Assembly (NCBI GenBank): GCA_027296185.1
Contig: JAPUJL010000450.1
Location: 1-14,061 of the forward strand
DNA: 14,061 bases
From: SAR324 cluster bacterium
GTDB lineage: Bacteria > SAR324 > JACQKK01
Reading direction: 5' to 3'
Under the pieces are notes generated by a model, which was given only the letters and a program-made list of their open reading frames with translations, searched no databases and was not told the origin of the DNA. Each line of letters begins with the position of its first letter. Position 1 is the stretch's first letter. A program made the position numbers and the translations under genes. Shown in pieces: positions 1 to 6,064 of this stretch.

Positions 1-30
1 CCCCATAAGCGACATTGCACTACCGGAAAA

Positions 31-1407
31 CTACCGCATGGCTTGCAGCTTCAGGTCGACATGACGTTTGGCGGCATATTCGGAACCCTCCGATTCGTTG
101 AGCAAATAGTGCATCAGGAGATCGGGCAGAACCATGGGCTCAACGCTCACTTTCTCTCCCGTCGAGGAGAGCCGATACAACATGGAAAAGCGCCGGGAAA
201 AGGCTCGCACATAGAAATAGTTTTTTCGCCGCTCGATCCAATTCACCAACGCAGATGCGGCAATGCGGTGAACGATATCGGCAGGCTCCGTTGCTCTTTC
301 GCCAACGATCAATCGCGCGTGGTTGGCGCCGAAATCGAATCGATAGCAATCGGGCTCACCCTCGGGATAGACGATTTCGATTGTGTATCGCGCCCGATTT
401 TGCAGGTATCCGGCAATGACAGGATGATTGGACTGGTATCCTTCGTCGATGAATTCGCCCATCCCTTGCACGACGAACTTTTCGGTGAGTTCTTTCAATT
501 GGTCGGGGGAATATCCATCCAGGTTCAAATCCACCAGCGCAGGAATCGGTCGCGTGGGGTCGTAACGAATCCGGGCGGTATCCAGCGTCACCGTTTCAGC
601 GATATCGGAAACGGCGGGATGGTGGTCGACCGCCTCGTCTTGAAGTTCGACGATGTCGCCCGGATTCATGATTTGGACGTCGATATTTGAATCGAGTTGC
701 TGCACGTCTCCAACGAATCGTTCCCTGCTGATGGGAAACAGAAAAGCATTCAGCCATTCCTGCTCGTCGCAAAAGCGAAACCCAGCCGAGGCCGGCACAA
801 CCATGCGGGGATGGATCCGGATCACATTTTCCAAATTAGCTGCGTGGATTCCGTAGGGAAAATCCGTTGACCGATCTTCGAAAAAGTCGAAATTTTGGCT
901 GGCATACATCGCAAACAACAAATCGATTTGGCCGTACCGCTGCACGACGGCCTCAATGGTCGCAACAGCAAGCTCGGTGTCCACCTGATTCCAGAACGTT
1001 CCACTCGAATCGTGAAATACCATCCCAAGTTCGCGCACGCCCGTGGCCTCGGATTGAGTCGGGTACAACTCGATGTCCTCCGATCGGATTTCTCCCATGG
1101 GATGCACCGGATGTATGTCGCGAAACCCGAGCTCTTTCAGCGCGTAAACGATCAGTGGATCGGCCGGGCAGATTGCGGTGCAATCCCGCGAAAGCAAAGC
1201 TAAGGACGAGATGTCGAAGTGGTCGGGATGGCGGTGGGAGATAATGAGAAAATCTACGAGTGGAAGCCGATCGGGATTAACTTTGCGCTTGGGGCAGCTG
1301 ACGACGGCGCCATCCTCGAATGGATCTGCAAAGACCGGATCCATCAAACAGGTGGCCCCGTTCATTTCCACCAAGATCGATGCGTGGCCCAAAAGGGTGA
1401 CTTTCAT
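31..1407 (-). CDS. MBL-fold metallo-hydrolase, UlaG/CMAH-like (458 aa)
   Basis: Probable cytoplasmic metal-dependent hydrolase of the metallo-beta-lactamase fold; substrate unknown. The N-terminus (MKVTLLGHASILVE) is the typical first beta-strand of UlaG-like MBL proteins. The metal motif HRHPDH (HxHxDH) lies at residues 58-63, and FHDSSGT at 131-137 probably carries a further acidic ligand. The segment around 180-212 (FPYGIHAANLE through VVPASAGF) resembles the corresponding part of CMP-sialic acid hydroxylase-type MBL proteins, but no Rieske cluster is present. The last 160 or so residues are an additional domain that I cannot assign with confidence; an SCP2-like fold is conceivable. I chose the ATG at 1405-1407 because MKVTLLGH is the family's natural start; a GTG at 1474-1476 would add 23 residues that look like read-through. 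It follows the ferritin-like gene by 82 bases on the same strand, so the two are probably co-transcribed. Its G+C is lower than that of metG and the genes to its right. Confidence 0.75.
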   Translation of the reverse strand: MKVTLLGHASILVEMNGATCLMDPVFADPFEDGAVVSCPKRKVNPDRLPLVDFLIISHRHPDHFDISSLALLSRDCTAICPADPLIVYALKELGFRDIHPVHPMGEIRSEDIELYPTQSEATGVRELGMVFHDSSGTFWNQVDTELAVATIEAVVQRYGQIDLLFAMYASQNFDFFEDRSTDFPYGIHAANLENVIRIHPRMVVPASAGFRFCDEQEWLNAFLFPISRERFVGDVQQLDSNIDVQIMNPGDIVELQDEAVDHHPAVSDIAETVTLDTARIRYDPTRPIPALVDLNLDGYSPDQLKELTEKFVVQGMGEFIDEGYQSNHPVIAGYLQNRARYTIEIVYPEGEPDCYRFDFGANHARLIVGERATEPADIVHRIAASALVNWIERRKNYFYVRAFSRRFSMLYRLSSTGEKVSVEPMVLPDLLMHYLLNESEGSEYAAKRHVDLKLQAMR

Positions 1408-1489
1408 CCCGTCCACACAGCGATATCCCCCCGGGAGTCGCCTCTTTCTGCAGGCCGTCCACACCGCCCGGCCCACCGGACCCTAAGAA

Positions 1490-2155
1490 TCAGCATCCGG
1501 GCAGGGTTTTCGAACCGACCTTCTTCTCCGCGGCCTTTTTCATCTCGTCGGCGATGGAAAGGGTAAGATTCATTGCCTTGCGTGCCCGTTCCCGTGCGTC
1601 CGGCGTCGTCATTAGCTTGGACAGTCCGGAGACACCGAGCTGATGGTGATGGGTCTCATCCGGCTGAATCTCTTCCCGGTACAGCCGCACCAAGTCGGTA
1701 TGGCCGTGATGCTCCAGGTAACGGATAAACATTTCATTTCGCTGAACTGCGATTGCCTCCCGCGTGAACTGGCCGGCGGACAGCCGCTCGACTGTCGTCT
1801 CCAGCCCCTGCAAGGCTTTGAATAGAGGCGAATACCCTGCCGCCAGGGGATCGAATCCCTCCAGAGGCACCCCCATATTCACCAGGTGCTCGGCGATGAG
1901 CCGATAGTGGCGAGCCTCGTCCCCTACCTGCCGGGCAAATCCGAGCTTGATATCCAGCTCCGGAGTGGTGGGAATCCAATATGCGGCGATCTCGCTGGCC
2001 TCGACCTCGTTCTTGAGCGCGATCTTGAGCAGCGCCGGGAGATCGTGTTCTTCCTGGATTTCCTGTTCGATCGAGTACGACTCCAGCTCGCTAAGCCGCG
2101 AATTTAGCTCGCTTTGCAATTCACGGACAGCGGCGTCGGCATTCGATGCTTCCAT
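1490..2155 (-). CDS. Ferritin-like di-iron protein (221 aa)
   Basis: Helical protein with the metal-ligand pattern of the ferritin-like di-iron superfamily. Glutamates at 50, 52 and 55 (KNEVEASE) are followed by a first ExxH at E80-H83 (DEARH), another helix with E141, and a second ExxH at E167-H170 (DETHH). This is the four-helix-bundle carboxylate/histidine arrangement used by oxygenases, oxidases and MiaE-type hydroxylases. The protein is too long for a mini-ferritin and has no rubredoxin domain, so an oxidase or oxygenase is likelier than iron storage; that is inference. The first 35 residues look like a helical or coiled-coil extension and the C-terminus is lysine-rich. The ATG at 2153-2155 has a good ribosome binding site (AAAGGA, 2163-2168, 7 bases away). 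It is the first gene of a probable two-gene unit with the downstream MBL hydrolase, so the two may act on one substrate. Confidence 0.75.
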   Translation of the reverse strand: MEASNADAAVRELQSELNSRLSELESYSIEQEIQEEHDLPALLKIALKNEVEASEIAAYWIPTTPELDIKLGFARQVGDEARHYRLIAEHLVNMGVPLEGFDPLAAGYSPLFKALQGLETTVERLSAGQFTREAIAVQRNEMFIRYLEHHGHTDLVRLYREEIQPDETHHHQLGVSGLSKLMTTPDARERARKAMNLTLSIADEMKKAAEKKVGSKTLPGC

Positions 2156-2162
2156 ATCGAGA

Positions 2163-2168
2163 TCCTTT
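2163..2168 (-). promoter_or_regulatory. Ribosome binding site of the ferritin-like gene
   Basis: AAAGGA on the minus strand, 7 bases before the ATG at 2155. It supports this start over later methionines. Confidence 0.6.
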
Positions 2169-2199
2169 GGGAAGTGAGATTACCGCGAGTGAATGCGCG

Positions 2200-2226
2200 A
2201 GTATATATCCGACGAACCCACGTCGA
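2200..2226 (-). promoter_or_regulatory. Candidate promoter for the ferritin-like/MBL operon
   Basis: On the minus strand a TATACT -10 (2205-2200) sits in a short AT-rich patch, preceded by TCGACG (2226-2221) as a weak -35 with a 15-base spacer. The predicted leader to the ATG at 2155 is about 40 bases. The -10 is good; the -35 and spacing are poor, so an activator or another sigma factor may be used. Confidence 0.35.
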
Positions 2227-2228
2227 TC

Positions 2229-2424
2229 CGCTTTCGAATCCCAGCCGCCTGCTCCAGCCAGGAGTAACCCACGACCTCCGCGGCAAGGATGGCGGCCCGC
2301 TTGTGCTTGGTGGGCGGTTCCATCGGCTACGCCCGACAGGTTGCGGAACGTCGGAGTGCCCACGTAGGTTCGCAATGTACTCGCCCCGCAGGCTCAGGGT
2401 CAAGGCGGCCCGCCGGGCGTGCCG
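2229..2424. other. Remainder of divergent intergenic region, no gene recognised
   Basis: This is the rest of the 355-base gap between the ferritin-like gene (minus) and the hypothetical gene at 2511 (plus). Open frames cross it on both strands, but their translations are arginine/proline-rich and typical of GC-rich non-coding DNA. No RNA gene or repeat is evident. Confidence 0.4.
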
Positions 2425-2454
2425 TTGCTTCGGGCCGGGGGGGGCTGCTACACT
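2425..2454 (+). promoter_or_regulatory. Candidate promoter with an 8-G tract in its spacer
   Basis: TTGCTT (2425-2430) and TACACT (2449-2454) are separated by 18 bases that contain eight consecutive G (2437-2444). The -10 would lie 56 bases before the ATG at 2511. A change in G-tract length would alter the spacer. The call is by consensus only. Confidence 0.4.
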
Positions 2455-2510
2455 GCTCGACGAACCGGGCGGCGCGGGACGCCGCGGAACCCCGATTTCG
2501 ACTGCATCCC

Positions 2511-2870
2511 ATGGCCTATTCCGAACTGAACGAGACCCAAGATCTAGTCGCCCGCTACCAGATCGAACCGTACCGGAGCGGCCCGGAGAAACTGCGGCAG
2601 GTCGCGGTCTCCTTCAGCGGCTCGCCGCGGCAGCATTCCCGCGATCCGGACAAGATTCTGCTCATCGTCGATCCGTTCAGTCAGCAGGGCTTCATCTACG
2701 AGTTCCGCACGGCGGACGTGGTCTACGCGGAGGAATTGCCGAGCATCGCCATGGGTGACGGCTCGACCGCGTCCATGGTGCGGCTCTGGGTGCGCAAAGG
2801 CGTGACGGGGCTGAAGATCGTTCCTTTCCAAGTGGAAGATACCGCCCATCAGTTGGCCGGCCTGTTTTGA
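2511..2870 (+). CDS. Hypothetical protein (119 aa)
   Basis: I do not recognise the family. The predicted product is small and soluble, with no signal peptide, membrane segment or cysteine pair. A predicted beta-rich core runs from about residue 48 to 108 (KILLIVDPFS, FIYEFRTADVVYAEELPS, MVRLWVRKG, LKIVPFQVED), which reads like a genuine folded domain rather than chance coding. The frame is open further upstream (to 2289), but the extra residues are arginine/proline-rich, and the candidate promoter at 2425-2454 lies inside that extension, so I start at the ATG at 2511 (MAYSELNETQ). No strong ribosome binding site precedes it. It is 191 bases upstream of metG on the same strand, so co-transcription is possible but not certain. 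Confidence 0.6.
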   Translation: MAYSELNETQDLVARYQIEPYRSGPEKLRQVAVSFSGSPRQHSRDPDKILLIVDPFSQQGFIYEFRTADVVYAEELPSIAMGDGSTASMVRLWVRKGVTGLKIVPFQVEDTAHQLAGLF

Positions 2871-2943
2871 TCCCGGACGGGGAATCGCCGCACCGGGACC
2901 GCGAATCCGGCGGCCCGTTATGCTCACGGTGCCGGGCGGCACA

Positions 2944-2978
2944 GGGGCCTATATCTCTGGGGCCTATTCTCTGGGGCC
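2944..2978 (+). repeat. Three short GGGGCC repeats in the metG leader
   Basis: GGGGCC occurs at 2944-2949, 2959-2964 and 2973-2978, spaced 15 and 14 bases. The last two copies share the longer core TCTCTGGGGCC. They lie in the 191-base stretch before metG. Function unknown; binding sites or slippage products are both possible. Confidence 0.5.
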
Positions 2979-3061
2979 GATTTTGTCCGCCGAGCCGTCC
3001 GTGACGCGAACCGCCGGAGGTGCGGCAACGATCCCGCCCGGCTGAGAAACCGACCCGATCC

Positions 3062-4855
3062 ATGGCTGAGAAGATCCTAGTTTGCGTGGCGTGGCCCTAC
3101 GCCAACGGCCCGCGCCACATCGGCCACGTGGCCGGGTTCGGCGTGCCCAGCGACGTGTTCGCGCGGTATCATCGCCTCGCCGGCAACGAGGTGCTGATGG
3201 TGAGCGGCACGGACGAGCACGGAACCCCGATCACCGTGGCCGCGGACCAGGAGGGCATTTCGCCCAAGGCCCTGGCGGACCGGTACAGCGAGGTAATCTG
3301 CAACGACCTCTACCGGCTGGGGTTGAGCTACGACCTGTTTACCCGCACCACCACGGCCAACCACTACGCGGTGACGCAGGATCTCTTCAAGACCCTTCAC
3401 TCCAAGGGGTACATCCTCAAGCAGAACGCCCTGGGCGCGTTCAGCCCCAGCACCGGGCGCACCTTGCCCGACCGCTACATCGAGGGCACCTGCCCCCATT
3501 GCGGGTACGGCGATGCCCGCGGGGATCAATGCGACAACTGCGGCAAGCAGCTGGACCCTACCGATCTGATCGAGCCCCGCTCCAAGATCGACGGGAGCAC
3601 GCCGGAGTTCCGGGAGACCGAGCACTACTTTCTGGACCTGGCGGCGTTCATCGATCCGCTCCGCCGCTGGATCGACGACCAGAAGCACTGGCGCAGCAAC
3701 GTGCGCGCGTTTTCCCTGAATCTGGTAGGCGACCTGCGGCCCCGTGCCATCACCCGCGACCTGGAGTGGGGCGTGCCCATCCCGCTGCCGGAGTATGCCG
3801 AGCGCGACGACAAGAAGATCTACGTCTGGTTCGACGCGGTGATCGGCTACCTGTCGGCCACGGTCGAGTGGGCCCGCAACACGGGTCAGCCGGAGGTCTG
3901 GCGGGAGTGGTGGCAGGATCCCGGCGTGCGCCACTATTATTTCATGGGCAAGGACAACATCGTCTTTCACTCGCTCATCTGGCCCAGCATGCTGATCGGA
4001 TACGGCAACGGCATCGGCGGCACCCTGGGCGGTGCCAGCGGCGAGCCGCTGAACGTGCCCTACGACGTGGTGTCCAGCGAGTTCCTGACCATGGAGGGCA
4101 GGAAGTTCAGCAGCAGCCGGGGCGTGGCTATCTACGTGCGGGATTTCCTGGAGCGCTACGACCCGGACGCCTTGCGCTACTACCTCACCGCCGCCGGGCC
4201 GGAATCCCAGGACACGGATTTCACCTGGGCCGAGTTCCTCCGGCGCAACAACGACGAGCTGGTGGCCACCTGGGGCAACCTGGTCAACCGGGTGCTCTCC
4301 ATCGCACACAAGCACTTCGGCGCGGTGCCCGACCCGGGGCCGCTGCACGACGGAGACCGGGAACTGCTGGCCCACATCGAAGAAGGGTTCGCCAAGGTGG
4401 GCGATGAGATCGCCCTGGCCCGGTTCAAGTCCGCGCTGAACAGCGCCATGCGCCTCGCCGACCGGGCCAACCGCTACCTCAACGACCAGGAGCCCTGGCG
4501 GCTTGTCAAGGAGGACCGGGCCCGGGCGGGCACCGTCCTGTACACAGCCTTGCGCGCCATCGACTCGCTCAAGGTGATTCTCTCGCCGTTCCTGCCCTTC
4601 TCGGCGCAGGCGCTGCACGAGATGCTCGGATACCGGGGATCCCTGGCCGGGACGTTGCGCTTCGAGGAGGTCGCGGAAGGCAACGGCCGCACCCACCGCA
4701 TACTCACGGGGGATTACCGGGGGCACGACGGGCGCTGGGAGCCCTCCGCCCTCGCGGCCGGTCAATCGCTGGTCAACCCCGCGCCTCTGTTCAAGAAGCT
4801 GGACGCTTCCATCGTGGACGAGGAGCTGGCCCGGCTGGAGCGGCAATCGGCGTGA
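3062..4855 (+). CDS. metG: Methionyl-tRNA synthetase (597 aa)
   Basis: Class I aminoacyl-tRNA synthetase that charges tRNA-Met with methionine in the cytoplasm, an essential step for initiation and elongation. The Rossmann fold begins at residue 5 ([18 protein letters not shown]) with the HIGH signature at 19-22. The connective domain has one zinc knuckle, C144-x2-C147 and C157-x2-C160. The second signature is KFSSS at 348-352 in place of [16 protein letters not shown] (256-266) and the helical anticodon-binding domain (about 390-540) follow. There is no C-terminal EMAP/Trbp111-like dimerisation domain, so this is a short form, closer in layout to actinobacterial-type MetRS than to the longer E. 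coli enzyme. I take the ATG at 3062 (MAEKILV), which fits the family N-terminus; a GTG at 3020 would add 14 atypical residues. No strong ribosome binding site is visible. It is convergent with the M14 peptidase gene 94 bases away. Confidence 0.96.
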   Translation: MAEKILVCVAWPYANGPRHIGHVAGFGVPSDVFARYHRLAGNEVLMVSGTDEHGTPITVAADQEGISPKALADRYSEVICNDLYRLGLSYDLFTRTTTANHYAVTQDLFKTLHSKGYILKQNALGAFSPSTGRTLPDRYIEGTCPHCGYGDARGDQCDNCGKQLDPTDLIEPRSKIDGSTPEFRETEHYFLDLAAFIDPLRRWIDDQKHWRSNVRAFSLNLVGDLRPRAITRDLEWGVPIPLPEYAERDDKKIYVWFDAVIGYLSATVEWARNTGQPEVWREWWQDPGVRHYYFMGKDNIVFHSLIWPSMLIGYGNGIGGTLGGASGEPLNVPYDVVSSEFLTMEGRKFSSSRGVAIYVRDFLERYDPDALRYYLTAAGPESQDTDFTWAEFLRRNNDELVATWGNLVNRVLSIAHKHFGAVPDPGPLHDGDRELLAHIEEGFAKVGDEIALARFKSALNSAMRLADRANRYLNDQEPWRLVKEDRARAGTVLYTALRAIDSLKVILSPFLPFSAQALHEMLGYRGSLAGTLRFEEVAEGNGRTHRILTGDYRGHDGRWEPSALAAGQSLVNPAPLFKKLDASIVDEELARLERQSA

Positions 4856-4949
4856 TCGGCGCCAAGGACTCCGCACCCGCCGTCGCTTCGCGGCACACGA
4901 CCGGTGCCCGCATGGAGGAATCCGCCGGGGCGAATCCCCCTGGTGAAAC

Positions 4950-5687
4950 TCAGCCTTCGAAGCGGATGGCGGCGAGGCGTTCCACCATCGCGGACAGGTG
5001 GGGGAGGATGGCGTGCAGCTCGCCGTGGCTCGACCCCCGGCGCAGCTCGTAGGTGAGCACCAGCATGCCGTGATCCTTGCCGTAGGCGCCAAGGGCGCCC
5101 GGGGTGGGGTAGCCGATGGATTCCTTGCGCACGATGCCGGCCGCCTCCACGAACGCGTCCACCGCCTCGTTGACCTCGGCGGGCAGGGTCTCCGGCGGCC
5201 GCTCGATTTCCACGAAGCTCTCGCGGAAGCTGTGGAGAGAGAGCACCGTGCTCGGCTTCATGCGCTCCAATGCGCTCAGGAAAGCCCGGGTCTCGGGCTC
5301 GGAGGAAGGCGCGGCGCCCGGGGGGTAACGGGCCTTGTGGGGCTCGGGGTTCCAGTCGGCGGTAGGAAGATTGCGGTTCAGATCGACGTTGTGACCGTTC
5401 CACCGTTGGCGCAGCAGCGCCCCGTCCGGGTTGAGGCAGGGGATTACCGGCACCGCGGGTTGCTCGTGCAGCAACAGGTGGGCCAGGAAGATGCCCTCAG
5501 ACTCGTCGCCGTGCACCCCGCCCATCACCAGCAGGTTCGCGGGATTCGCCCGGTACAAATTGATCGAGTTTCCGAGGGCGCTCCGCCCCAGCTCGACCGG
5601 CTCCACGGACTCCCAGCCGCCGCCGTTCCAGGCGGGCGGTTCCGACAGCAACGGCATGGGAGCGTACGGGTGAACTTTGGCTTTCAT
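4950..5687 (-). CDS. mpaA: M14 zinc carboxypeptidase, MpaA-like (245 aa)
   Basis: Zinc metallopeptidase of the M14 family, most like murein-peptide amidase A, which cleaves the gamma-D-Glu-meso-diaminopimelate bond of recycled cell-wall peptides in the cytoplasm. Zinc ligands are H59 and E62 (GGVHGDESEG) and H152 (LSLHS). The substrate-binding motif VDLNRN at 101-106 includes R105, and the catalytic glutamate is E214 (LTYEL). CLNPDG at 84-89 is also typical. No signal peptide is seen, and the length of about 245 matches MpaA. The ATG at 5685-5687 is preceded by a modest AGTGAG ribosome binding site. It is transcribed alone towards metG. The family is sure; the exact substrate is inferred, and related M14 proteins act on other gamma-linked or N-acyl substrates. 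Confidence 0.8.
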   Translation of the reverse strand: MKAKVHPYAPMPLLSEPPAWNGGGWESVEPVELGRSALGNSINLYRANPANLLVMGGVHGDESEGIFLAHLLLHEQPAVPVIPCLNPDGALLRQRWNGHNVDLNRNLPTADWNPEPHKARYPPGAAPSSEPETRAFLSALERMKPSTVLSLHSFRESFVEIERPPETLPAEVNEAVDAFVEAAGIVRKESIGYPTPGALGAYGKDHGMLVLTYELRRGSSHGELHAILPHLSAMVERLAAIRFEG

Positions 5688-5914
5688 ATCTCACTGGCGA
5701 TGGGAACCGATCGCGATCAGCCCGGCCCGCGGACCCGTGCGGGGAGCCGTATACCGCACGGCCTCTCCCCGAGCCGCTCCGGGTGCGTTCGGCGGGGCCG
5801 ACCCCAGTTGTACAGGAGCCCGCGGCGGGACACAATCCGCGCCGGTCATGCAACCCCTGGGGCTGGGGCTCCGTGCCCTGCCGCGGCGGGTGACCCGGTG
5901 CGGGCCGCTACACT

Positions 5915-5930
5915 CGGCAAGGGGTTGCCG
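5915..5930. promoter_or_regulatory. Perfect inverted repeat CGGCAA-GGGG-TTGCCG
   Basis: Six-base arms around a GGGG loop, in the region upstream of the AAA-VWA gene. It could be an operator or a small hairpin; no T-tract follows, so a terminator for either strand is unlikely. Confidence 0.35.
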
Positions 5931-5962
5931 CCGGGGCTGGGCGCGCCGCCGCACGAGGGAGG

Positions 5963-5972
5963 TCTCCGGAGA
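5963..5972. promoter_or_regulatory. Palindrome TCTCCGGAGA, possible operator
   Basis: Ten-base perfect palindrome about 90 bases before the AAA-VWA start codon and 40 bases before a -10-like TAGAAT. The size and location suit a dimeric regulator's site; no regulator is identified. Confidence 0.3.
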
Positions 5973-6064
5973 TTGTCATTGAATCGAATCCGCCACCTAT
6001 GCGACAAATGGTAGAATAACCTCAGCCCGGCGCCTGTGGCTCCGGGAACCGTCAGAGCCGTCTT

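Larger units (their letters stand above)
5688..6064. other. Divergent intergenic region with clustered palindromes
   Basis: There are 377 bases between the M14 gene (minus) and the AAA-VWA gene (plus), with no convincing gene. Visible elements are CGGGTGACCCG at 5887-5897, a perfect hairpin CGGCAA/TTGCCG at 5915-5930, and the 10-base palindrome TCTCCGGAGA at 5963-5972. Downstream of that is an AT-richer patch (about 5971-6020) holding the -10-like TAGAAT at 6012-6017 without a good -35, then GGCTC/GAGCC arms at 6038-6042 and 6055-6059 just before the ATG at 6065. It probably holds the promoter and operator of the AAA+ operon. Confidence 0.5.

Noticed and set aside
2231..2260. tRNA-like 3' end (TTCGAATCCC followed by a CCA)
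   Set aside because: The flanking five-base stems do not pair and no D or anticodon arm is found, so it is not a tRNA gene or an obvious att remnant.
3077..5092. Long minus-strand open frame opposite metG
   Set aside because: Its translation is Val/Gly/Ala/Arg-rich with no domain, and it lies antisense to a certain metG and overlaps the end of the M14 gene. It is the usual mirror frame in GC-rich coding DNA.
4998..6014. Plus-strand open frame opposite the M14 gene
   Set aside because: Low-complexity, Arg/Gly/Ala-rich product antisense to a gene with clear zinc-peptidase motifs.
6012..6017. TAGAAT as the -10 of the AAA-VWA promoter
   Set aside because: A good -10 match, but the nearest -35-like sequences (TTGTCA at 5973, TTGAAT at 5979) are 27-33 bases away; kept only as a remark in the intergenic entry.
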